A stretch of DNA of 64,000 nt. It comes from Ligula intestinalis (taxonomy: Eukaryota; Platyhelminthes; Cestoda; Diphyllobothriidea; Diphyllobothriidae). Positions 11,346 through 22,700 of the stretch are shown here, piece by piece; the stretch's first letter is position 1; each line of letters opens with the position of its first letter. The notes below the pieces were generated by a model that was given only the letters and a program-made list of their open reading frames with translations, was not told the origin of the DNA and searched no databases. A program made the position numbers and the translations under genes. The DNA lies in assembly GCA_036362985.1 (NCBI GenBank), contig JAYGXS010000003.1, forward strand, positions 75,427,319-75,491,318, given 5' to 3'.

Positions 11346-11384
11346 TCGCACCGAGCATCAGAGAATTGTTTCTTTGTACGCTAG

Positions 11385-12950
11385 CCACTGCCACGGTACC
11401 GGATGACTGGAAGCACAGCCTACTAACTCCGAGAGACAAAGGTGGTGACCGTATTCTGGCCCAGAACTATTGACCAACTAGCCTGAACTCTGTGTTTGTG
11501 AAAGTTCTGGAAAACTTCATCTGCCGTGAAATCGATGCCTTCATGGGGATATCCACAATCCTACCGATAGAACAACACGGCTTTTTCAAAGGCAAATCGT
11601 GCACTACTAACCTCGTAGTGGCACGCGAAGATTGGTGCGAAGCGAAGAAAAATGAATGCCGGTTCATAGGGGCTTAATCGACCTCAGCAAGGCATTTGAC
11701 AAAGTCAGTCACGAGCTTCTACTGACCAAACTCAGAAATACGCCCATCCCAAGAGCTATAGCCAAATGGATTAAAGGCTACCTGTTCGGTAGACAATGTC
11801 GCGTCAGAGTCGATGAAAGATGTCATTCTGCGTATGAAGCTCGTAGTGGCATACGACAAAGGTCGGTGCTGGGTCCCAGACTATTTTCCATATACGTTTT
11901 GGATATCTCATCAAGAATTTCATCCCCATGCCTTCTGCTTGTGGATGACCTCAAGGTATGACATGTTATTCGCAGCCCCGAAGATACAATGGTTTTATAA
12001 AATGATCTTAATGTGATCCATGAATGGTCATTGGAGATCAAGATACCGGTCAACGTAAACAAATCACACTTGCTGATAATAGGGAGAAACTGGGACCACC
12101 CACCCTATACAATAAGCAACATGTTAGGAGTACTCGTGACTTAGGCGTTATCGTTCAAGACGACCTCAAAACCGGAGAACAAACAACCCTGGCTAGACGC
12201 AAGGGACTGACACTACTTTGGATTTTCAAAAAAGCATTCACTTCCTGGTCAANNNNNNNNNNNNNNNNNNNNNNNNNNNNNNNNNNNNNNNNNNNNNNNN
12301 NNNNNNNNNNNNNNNNNNNNNNNNNNNNNNNNNNNNNNNNNNNNNNNNNNNNACTGACACTACTTTGGATTTTCAAAAAAGCATTCACTTCCTGGTCAAT
12401 ACAGTAATTCCAAAAGCTTATGGTCACATTCATCCACCCGCTCATGGAGTATGGATCTACCGCTTGGTTCCCGTGTACGAAGGGTGAGGTGACCGATATC
12501 GAATATGTGCAACGGCTGGGTTCAAGAATGGTGCCCGAAGTGAGGTGGCTGACATATCCGGAGCGCCATTAAGCACTGGACCTGTTCACATTCGAATTTG
12601 GACGCACCAAAGGCGACCAAGTCATGATGTGTAAAGTGATGGTTTGCGGAGAAATCCCGGAGATAGCACAATACTTCAAACTGGCCGTTGACATTCCTAC
12701 GCTTGGAAACTGCTTTAAACTGGTGGTTAAAAAAACAGACAGCCTCCCGCACATCAATTGATTCTCAAGACGTGTCGTGAAAGCATAGAACAATCTCCCC
12801 CCAGATGTCGTTGCTGCTGACACAGTTGCCGGGTTCAAGAAGAAATACGTCGCTTTATTCGAACAGTGATCTGCACTGTTCACGGGAGTGCTCCTGCCTT
12901 CGCAGGGGGATTGGTCCAATCTGAAAACTCCCATATGTCCGGTGGCTGCA
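11385..12950 (+). pseudogene. LINE D, CR1-like RT and C-terminal domain, degenerate, crossed by an assembly gap
   Basis: The plus-strand RT remnant starts at VPDDWKHSLLTP (about 11395). Landmarks are EQHGFFKGKSCTTNL (about 11570), IDLSKAFDKVSH (about 11680) and SVLGPRLFSIYV (about 11865). The catalytic box has decayed to LVDD (about 11940) and the usual PQG turn has become RQR. After the gap the C-terminal region runs to about 12870, with VVKA and NLPPDVVAADTVAGFKKK near the end. It has several stops and frame changes. Flanking sequence resembles neither LINE A nor LINE B closely. Confidence 0.75.
12253..12352. other. Assembly gap (100 N) with identical 47-bp flanks
   Basis: Exactly 100 N. 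The 47 bases before the gap (12206-12252) are identical to the 47 bases after it (12353-12399), which is what unmerged overlapping contig ends look like. Confidence 0.95.
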
Positions 12951-13366
12951 AAGAAGGGGTTTACACAGATCCGTTCTCTACCCTCTATTGATGAAACATG
13001 AAATAATTTACGTTAGCCTCTATGAATTTTTTTGTTTAGTGGCTGATTGGCTTACAGCATGAAAGTTCCTATTGCTTTCCGCGAAGTCAAAATAGCTTAT
13101 TAATGTCTGAGTTGAAGCTGTGGAACATTGTTTGTTTGTATTCACAAAAAGCATCGCATAAGACCTTTGTATTTGTCAAATCTGACGGTTGACCAATAGT
13201 TATTGCGCTATTGATGGTTGTGGTGTTGGGATACCCATTCATCAATGTGCCGAGGGTGCGAACAGAGTCCACACATATTTTAATTCGCGAATATCTGACT
13301 GCGTCGCCTGGAATTCGTGTGTGAATTGATTCTATTTAGTACATTCCGTCCTGACGCACTGTGAAA
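12950..13366. promoter_or_regulatory. Presumed 5' flank/5' UTR of PPIP5K
   Basis: Non-repetitive sequence upstream of the first recognised coding exon. No convincing TATA box or initiator was seen. A possible splice acceptor (CTATTTAG at about 13333-13340) lies 26 bp before the ATG, so an upstream non-coding exon is possible. The promoter cannot be placed. Confidence 0.25.
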
Positions 13367-13792
13367 ATGCCGGATGATAATAGCGACGACAGCTGCGTCT
13401 TCGTCACTTTGGGTGTGTGTGCTATGGCAAAGAAAACTAAATCGAAGCCCATGAAGGAAATACTTCGTCGTTTAGAAAAGTTTCAGCACATTCGCATATT
13501 AGTTTTTGAGGAAAGCATGATATTGAATACCCCCATTTCCTCGTGGCCAGTTTGTGATGCCCTTATTAGTTTCTACTCGGAGGGATTTCCTCTGGAGAAG
13601 GCCATCGCTTACGCTCAACTCAGGAGCCCATACTTGATAAATGATCTGGACGCACAATATGTTTTGATGGACAGAAGGAAGGTTTACGAATGTTTACAGT
13701 CGGCCGGGATCCCCGTACCACGTTACGCCTGCGTCGACAGGAGTGACCCGAATGCCGAGGTTAATTTCGTCGAACATGACGATGCGATCGAG
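13367..13792 (+). CDS. PPIP5K: PPIP5K exon 1 (start of kinase domain)
   Basis: 142 codons from ATG 13367. The start is chosen because the conserved domain begins within about 15 residues ([18 protein letters not shown], residues 17-34). The short acidic leader MPDDNSDD is shorter than in vertebrates. VIND-type and DRRKVY sequences follow as in the family. The exon must end after GAG 13792 to join GEMF of exon 2, and the intron there begins GCAAGC, a non-canonical GC donor that otherwise matches the donor consensus. Reading on past the donor gives unrelated residues and then a stop. Confidence 0.93.
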
Positions 13793-16700
13793 GCAAGCAT
13801 TTACGATTTCAGAACTAATTTTTATAAACTTTCAAGCATAATTAGTTGATTGTGTAGGTGCTATCCTGTTTGGCCTGTTTTATACTGTCGTTGCCTTGAA
13901 AGTTAGCAACGTAACAAATTTTCAAAACCAGTTATCGTCCAAGAAAGAATAAGGCCTCTTATCTGAATGCCCTCTGTTTGCGGCTTTTTATACGTAACAC
14001 CTCGCCTTAAAGCATTGAGTGCAACATTGTAATACTTAACAAGCTGTGGGAAGGACTTAAATTGTTCAATAATTTATATACAATTATAAAATAAATCGTC
14101 GAAAGTTTTATAAATATTCAAATGTTCCCATCAATTTGCGCCGATTGATGAGTGAAACATCTTATTTGAAAACAAATGTTTGTTTTTTAAAGCCGCTATA
14201 ACTATTCGTATGTCGCCTTTGTCTGTTCTAGTTTGATACTTAAAATTAAGCTTTGTTTTTAAGCTTTGAAGGTGACGCATCAAGTTGAGAAAAATGAGCA
14301 TTTCCACCAGTTAATTTTTTGGCCTTCAGTTACATTTTAATTTTCCAAAACTGGTCCCCTATATTTGTGCTATGTACGAGAAGAATGCTGTGCCTGAAAA
14401 TGCAGGCCAATATTAGCTCACTGATTTTAAATTTGCAGAATTGCAATAAAAGGCTCCATCCACGCTAGATTGGCTCCGGTGAAGACTTTCTGACTGAACT
14501 CTTTTGGGGAATGTATCGGTACACCAGCAAAGTATCGCTAGAAAAGTTACAGTGTTGTCGCCAAACCATTTTCAGGTACTCCTTGTCGGTGAAGAAAGTT
14601 AAACATGTGAGAAGCGTTCTATCTATTTTCGAAAAACGGTAAGCAGCAGGACCTACTTATTGCTCCTCTGGACACAAACGAAAATTCTTGTATAACTTAT
14701 TCCCTGAAATGAGAAATATTGCGTCTATCTCAATATGAAGTGAAGAAAGTTGGGGTGATCTACGGCGAGTGAGCAGTTGCTCTACCGGAGCAGAAGATCC
14801 GATCTCTTGATTTGCCCACGGTGGGACTGGGGAGGCGGACTAAATCACGAAATTTTGAAGCAAAAGCATGCGGTTGACAGAAAACTGTATAAGCCCTACT
14901 TTTGATCAAATGAATCTATGTAGAAAAACGGTCCACCATAGAAGTAATTCTGCATCAAATCAACTGCAGACATCATAAAAATCGTCGTATAAGAATGAAT
15001 TTGGAAGACTCCGCATGCATTAAACTTGAGAATCGTTAATACTACTGGAAAACTGCAACAGTTGTCTAGTAGCAATGGTAGGATTGTCAACTATTTGACT
15101 GTTTCGCACACAAGCAGCCAATAAATCATTTTTTGCTAGAGGGCGATCGCCGCACCATGTCTACCCGAGGTGTCCTGCGAGTCGCTACGATTGGGGCGAG
15201 GTGCGAATTGGTCCTCGGGATCACAATTTCACGAGAGCTTCAGTCGGGTATTCGGACTTCAGGCAACAGAAATCGTCGTTGTACTGCCAAGAATACGGAA
15301 TATCGGACCTCCGATAGCAGGGTCGAGCACATTTTTTCGCTTATTCTAGCGTCCACTGCGCGAGTTCTTGGCCGTAACAATTTCGTTCAATTGTTTACTG
15401 TCAGTTCTAATGATCGACGAGGTTACATCCTGTCACTTACTCTATTAAACTACGCCAATCATTGGATTCTCGGAAGGACTCAACACGGTCTTGACGGTGT
15501 GGAGTTTGCACCCGGAGGCAGGTGACTGACTTAAATTACGCTGACGATATCTCGTTGTTAATCTCAAGCTTTGGCGATCTATTCTTAACGTATCATGGGT
15601 GAATGAAGTCACTACTTCGGTCGGCTTAAACGTAAACGTTGGGAAAACCAAATTCGTTGCAAGCTGCATCTCTGACCAGGAGGACTCACACTTGGGGATC
15701 TATAGCTATCAACTTGAAGAAGTAGTCAGTTTCACCTAATTCCGGGCGAAGTTTCTGCCCAATAAACAGAGTAAGGACGTTATTGCCTCGCGAATCAATG
15801 CTCCAGTCCTCATGAAATATCTATAGATCTGACTATACATCTTCGTCGTCACAAAGATCCGTGTGTACCATGCATCCGTCCGGTTGGCCCTATACTGTGA
15901 CAAATGCTGGGCTATATGTGTGGAAGATGGGCGAAGGCGGAACTTAATTGTTTTTCTACTAGATCGGCGAAACACATTCATTCATCATATCCCCGATCGC
16001 AATCGACAAAGCAAGGATTAGAGTTAGAGTATTGAACTCAATGACCAAAGGCCCCGGGTTCAAATCTCGGGGGTTTCAACCCTCGAGATTGGGTATGACT
16101 GGCTGATGACGGCTAATAAGCCAGAAATAACCATTCCGGTCTCTCTTTGCTTTGTCTGATCCACTTCAAGGCTGGATGTATTTGGTCACTGCTGCTAGAG
16201 GACCACACTTCGAATGAATTCCACTGACTTAGTTTCAAATTAGACAGTTCGACTCGCTTCGACAATATCGTGAAAATACATCAAGTTGACCCAGCGCCGT
16301 CGCCCATCTAGAGACCTCCAAGAAGAGGTTAACTTAAATCCTGTCGCGGCATGTTTCGACAAAATATGAAAGTAGTTCTTAGACCTTCGGTATTCGACCT
16401 CCGTCGCTGGAGAATAAATGGGGTTGAGCTGTAAAGATCGGCTGCCGCAAATCGTCACGCGTTAAGAGGTGCAATACGTGACATCATCGAGGTCGGCTGG
16501 ATCAAGCCTGATGACAGCCGCACCAGGTACAAGCGGCAAGTACAACAGCGAAAGGCGGTTTCTGATTGAATCATAAAGCACGTATGCCATTTGCGCCAAT
16601 CATCAAACCCGTGTTGCAGAGTAGGTCTGTTAGTGTGTGTACTACTGGGTCACTGGCCGCAGATCGGACCGTGTGTTTGAGCTTATATGCCCAAACGCCT

Positions 16701-19700
16701 TAATCTAAGCACCTAAATTCAAGGCAGCGATGGAAAGCGAACTTATTTACTAGCAAGTCACAATCGACATGCCTACGGAACCGTACTTAAGCTGGCAGTC
16801 CGTGTATCAGACATCAGTACCCTGATGGCACCGTGGCCGTTGGTCCGAGACTTCTAAATCTTCAGACACGAAAGCATGCTTATTTGCCCTTTTTAACCTT
16901 TTCTGAACGCTGATTAACTCTAAGCCACTCGTGGACTGGCCGGGTAGCATAGAGGGGGCAGCAATAGTCAGGGGATTTTTAGGGCACTGGTTTAGCCTAC
17001 TAACATTTTCTATCGAAATCGATTGGTGTAAAATACCCCTTTTTTAAAACCTGCAAAAATTCTCCGACTTTTCCTCAATCAGGTCGCATAATGAGATCAG
17101 AGTAGGCGGTGCATTTTCTAGCGTAAAACAAATGTTGGAAGGTTCTTGCTTTCCACCACAAACGCCATTTTGTATTTTGTAACTGGAGAATTAACCGGGA
17201 GGAAGCATACCCCTGTTCCCAGTCCTCCTTTTATGAAGCCAGACCCCCCATCCATAGTTGGACATTTAAAATTCCTTTCAAGAGGACTGCTTGCGCTAAT
17301 TACTGAGTGATTAAGTCGGCATGTCTCTTGCAGATTGATGGTGAAATGTTCCACAAGCCTTTTGTGGAGAAGCCCCTGAATGCAGAAGACCACAACATCT
17401 ACATTTACTTCCCCAGCAGCGCAGGAGGTGGCAGCCAACGCCTCTTTCGCAAGGTCGGTGACCGCAGCAGCAAATACTTTCAAATTAGCAACGTTCGTAC
17501 CAACGGTTCCTACCTCTATGAAGAGTTCATGCCTACAGACGGCACTGATGTGAAGGTAGGTCACCTTTCTCTGTGGCTGGCGCATATGATTACCATATAT
17601 GACCACCTGCCAAATTCAAATTGTTGTACCTCAAATTTAAAAAAATGCAATCTTTCCTTACACTGGCCCACTGAAATGTAAAGTAATAGGCCAGTAGGCT
17701 AAAGTACAGTGCAACCTCTGTTACCGAGTTTAATTCGCTCCGGCACCAACGTAGCCAATCAAACTGCATCAGTTCACTGATTGGCTGTATGACCCACGCT
17801 CTGTGAGCAAGACTTGATGGCGGACACAGGTACATGCATGCAATGGCAACTCGTTAACTGAACGGAAGCTCGTCAATTAGAACAAATTTCTTGCGAGTGG
17901 CGTGCTCTTTACCTGAAATGTTCGTAGACGGAGCTGCTCTTCACCCGACGTTCCATTGTACTCCTTTATTTGAAGTCAACAATTCTGGGGCTGAGAGCGA
18001 TGAAATTGCAATGCTAAAGTCACAAACACCATGTGCGAGCAATATGTACAACCGGTAATAGTTCTGACAATAATAACGATTGGTACAGTAGTGGTTCCAT
18101 AGCAGGAATTTTCGCAGTACAAAGAAAGCGGTAAACCGGAAAAAATGTGGTAGAGTTAAAAAGAGTCTTCCAATGCATTGTTTGCAGGAGCTGATTTTAA
18201 AATTGTCTTGCGTGTGACAGCATCAGTTTGAATAGTATTTTCATGAAATGTCCTTCAGTGGGTGAAAAAGTGTATACCTCGCATTCCTCATTGGGCTGGC
18301 TGGCTAGTAGCCTTTGTTGGATCCGGAGCCCCGCTGGGTGGGCCTCAACCCCGGCGGCGAGGAGGAGGAGGAGGAGTCGAAGCAGCATGGTCGGGAGGGG
18401 CTGCTCCGTCATCAAAAACACAGACGGAGAGGAGGGGAGATAGGTAAACCGTAGGGAGATTGGTTTAGCAGACCTTGGCCGCCGTGAGGGCGGGCGGGAA
18501 CGCGACGGAGACGCGTCTGCTGTGGTCCCCTTTCTCATTGGGAGAAGTGGGCCGTAGCATAGGACACGTACATGGCTAAGGCGGCAATTTTTTTGTTCCG
18601 CCGACCGGATAATCCATCTCTTAGGATGTTAAAGCAAAAGTGCCAACCGCGAACGTTACCGGTTTGGTTAACGAATCCAACGAGGAGGGTGTGGTGTGTT
18701 TCTGTGTCTCATCGTTATTGGAAAAATTCTTAAACGTCCCTTTATGGAATTAGGAAGGGCAATACCAACCCCGCTTACGGTCGCAAATTCTGGGCCGGGT
18801 TGCGTCCCTCAGTGGGATGGTGTAGGAATTTGCAGTTCTAGGAAGCTCGAGGGAAACCAAATGCATCTATTGATCGATTCACGATCGGATTCTGAAGCCC
18901 TCTCCTACTACCGACTCGTTTGATCATCCACCCAACGAGTAAGTCAGCAGTGTGTTCTTGTCCTAAACTGTGAGCAGTCATCATAGACAACGAGCCTCCT
19001 GGCTTAAAGAACCGTTCGCGTTTGCGTAACTTGATTTCCAGTTTTTGCTCTGTTTTACCTTTTGAATTTCGCAAACAATCAGTACATTTAATGCGACACC
19101 CGACTACTGACCTGACCATAGTGATTCTGACTTGGTTGCACATTGTGAGCGCCTGATAGTGTCTGAAGCTCGGCTTTAAGTTGTGGACGATTTGTTATTT
19201 TGCATACATTATCTAGTTGTCACGCTCATAGTCGTAATCAGTCCATTGTTTCCATTGACGTCGTTACCGTCTGTTTGTGGAATCTCAGGGGAAAGGGGAT
19301 AGGGTTAAACGTTCCTTCTCAGTTGATGATTTGGACAGAGATCCTCACTCGGCTTTATTTGCTATGTGCGGCTATGTCTACCTTTTCCCCTGCCCACGGT
19401 CCTCCTGTGATCTATTCTGTGAGCCACAGGGTGTTAACTGAAAAAAACTGGGAGCTGTGTTGTGTTCATCCTCCTTCTGTACAATATTGTGTTTTCTGGC
19501 AATTCAGCATTACAGCGGTTTATGTCACCTCTTCGCTGTAGGTATACACAGTCGCCGATGACTACGCCCACGCTGAAGCCCGGAAGTCTCCTGCTCTGGA
19601 CGGTAAGGTGGAGCGAGACTGTGAGGGCAAGGAGATCCGCTATCCCGTGATACTGACCCAGCGCGAGAAGATAATCGCCAAGAAGGTGGCTAAAGTGGTG

Positions 19701-22700
19701 AAGCAGCAGATCTGCGGTTTTGACCTGCTCCGTGCCAATGGCATGTCCTATGTCTGCGATGTGAACGGTTTCTCCTTCGTGAAGACCTCGCGCAAGTACT
19801 ACGACGATTGTAGCCATATTCTCGGTGTGCTGATAACCCGGCGCATTGCGCCCCTGCTCTGTCCAACTGGTGGTCTGCCGGGCATTGACCCCGGCAGGGA
19901 TGACGACATTCCCCTAGTGCCAACAACCTGTGGCACCATAATGGAGCTGCGCTGTGTCATCGCCGTCTTCCGTCATGGTGATCGGACACCCAAACAGAAA
20001 ATGAAGATGGAAGTGCGCCATGAGCGATTCTTTCAGCTCTTTAAAAAGTACTCCGGTGGGCGGACTAATGAATTGAAACTGAAGAAACCAACCCAGCTGC
20101 AAGAGGTGCTGGACATTGTACGCAGCCTGCTAGATGACATTGAGAGTGGAAAATTGAGAAATTCGGCGATAGAGGAGAAGAAGGCCAAATTTGAACAGTT
20201 GCGGTAGGTCATTTATGCTATGTGTCCTTGATCCTGGAGCTGTCTGCGTTGTGCCGGACAGTCCAAGTTTACATACTTTTATACGATTCTGTCATCGAAA
20301 CCATCGAATCTTATGAAATATATCTAATCAGCAGTGTCGCCCTGTTATTCTCTGAGAGTTTCGGAAGCATCTCTCTGAATCGCTTTTATGCCCCAACCTT
20401 GACAACGCACGGCAATAGGAACCTCCCCTCCACCCCCCCCCTCCGGTAACGCAGGTAGCCTTATGCTAAATTCTCGGAAATGTAAATATTCACGTGCCCG
20501 AAAGTTCCCCCGTCGATTTCGACGATGGGCACCACGCGCTCCAACAAGCCGCAGCAAACGCTGAAGAAAGCCGCACCATACACAGATTCAAGCTGGGCAA
20601 GCAACACGAAAGCCGCAGCAAGTGGGAGCATCGCAGAGAACTGGCACGAGAGAAAACAGGTGTTTAGGCAGACTCGCGCAGAATCTAACCACTTGCTCGC
20701 CACTCCCACCTCCGTATCCGGTGTACAGACAAAGTCAATAAAACCGGGGATGAGGGAGCGTGTAGATGGCTGGCGCGGTAATCACTCAACACGCGCATAC
20801 TTGCATCACCCATCTCGCTAGGTATGCTCCCGACTGCGCGGGTGTGCCATAAAGGCCACATTAAGAGGGAGCCATTGCAGCCTGACTCTCAGTCCTCCCT
20901 CTCCTTCCATACGCACACACAAACACTCGCGTACAGGAGGAGCAGCAACGTAGGGGGCCCGAGTTTTCCCGTCAGTTGGCAGACACTCCAAGCAACGGCT
21001 TTTAGCGCACCGTGTTTGATTCAGACGCATTTAGATTTATTATAGTGAGGAGAGAAACCCGCCGAGGTCGACCTCACTCTCTCTCCCACCACATAGTGAC
21101 CGCCTAGCTTTCCGGAAACCTGAAGACCATGACGATTCCATACAGAGGCTTGGAGCCGACCGAAGGCTTGGCTAGCTTTGGAGATTCTGCGGGCAACCTC
21201 GTCTATTTTAGTGTTGCGGGAAAGCGTACTGCCGAGGTAAGTGAAGTTGTCAACGTTCTGTAGTTCGGCTCCGTTGACGTTGATGCGTGCGGGGTTGAAG
21301 TCAACACCTGGCGGCGGTTGATGCATAACCACTGTCTTGTCCGTGTTGATGGTGAGGCTAACGTTGGCGCAACCTGCTGCAAAGAGGTCCATGCTCCTTT
21401 GCATGTCCGCTTCGGTGGTGGTGTTGAGAGCGCAGTCGTCCGCTAACAGCAGATCATGGACTGTGGTTGTGGAGACGCACGTGGGGGCCTGCACTCGACG
21501 AATGTTGAGGTTTCCGTCTGTTCTCTAGTTGATGGGGATTCCGGGACTCTCGTCACGGTAGGCGTCCATCAGCATGGCAGAGAACATGAGACTGAAGAGG
21601 GTGGGTGCGAGGACACAGCCCTGCTTCACTCCATTGGTCACTGCGAAGGCCTCAGACAGCGCTCCGTAGTCCGTGACGCGCGCCATCATCGCATCATGGA
21701 GTTGTCGAACCATGTGGGTGAAGTGTTCCGGACAGCCAAACTTCTGCATAAACTTCCAAAGTCTGAGCCGGTTCACCGTGTCGAAGGCTTTTGTCAGATC
21801 TACGAACGTAGTGTAGAGATGGGTGCCCATCTCTTGACATTTCTCCTGCAGCTGACGCGTGGCAAATATCATGTCAGTGGTACCGCGGTGACGTCGGAAA
21901 CCACACTGGCTTTCAGCTAGGAGCCCTTGTTCCAGATGGCTGTTCAGACGATTGAGGGGAATGCGTACGAAGATTTTACCGGCAATATTCAACAGTGAGA
22001 TTCCGCGATGGTTATCGCATACTTGACGATTCCCCTTTCGCTTGTAAAGGTGGACAATTGTGGCGTCTTTGAAATCCTTAGGAACTTGTCCCTGTCGCCA
22101 CATCTCTTGGAACAGGGAGGTGAAGTGAGTTATGAGTTAGTGACCACCATATTTATAAATCTCCGCCGGGATCCCGTCGGACCGGGTGCCTTCCCGCTGG
22201 ACAGCTGCTGCACAGCCTTGATGGTCTCCTCAGGGGTGGGTGGGAGGTCGAGGTCAGCGTTAATTTCCACTTGCGGCAACCAGTAAATGACAGCCTCAGA
22301 GGTGGTAGAGGGCCGGTCGAGTACACTTTGGAAGTGCTCGGCCCAGCGGCTCAGAAGTTTGGTCTTCTCAGTGATGAGGGTGGTACCGTCCGCGCTGAGA
22401 AGTGGGGCTGTGCCTCTAACTATGGGTTCGTAGACCGCTTTGAGCGCAGCGAAGAAGTTCTTCCATTCATTGCGGTCTGCATAGCCTTGTATTTCCTCAC
22501 CCTTACGAGCCATCCAAGCGTCCTGCATTTCCCGCAGCCGCTGCTGTACAAGGCGGCCACTTTGGTAGTAGGCTGCTTTCGTGGCGTCGGAGGGGCGATC
22601 GACGTATTCGTTGCGTAGGCTATTCTTCTCAGAGAGGAGAGTAGTGATGGCTGCATCGTTTTCATCGAACCAGTCTTGGTGTGGGCGGGGCGGGGCGCAG

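Larger units (their letters stand above)
13793..17333 (+). other. PPIP5K intron 1 (GC-AG)
   Basis: 3.5-kb intron with donor GCAAGC and acceptor CTCTTGCAG. It holds a LINE fragment (about 15380-15990) and a SINE (about 16020-16200). Apart from those, 13860-15120 and 16500-17300 show nothing recognised. Confidence 0.75.

Noticed and set aside
18197..18538. Frames over the GC-rich repeat (18.2-18.5 and 46.7-47.2 kb)
   Set aside because: The same translation types arise from a dispersed non-coding repeat; not conserved as protein.
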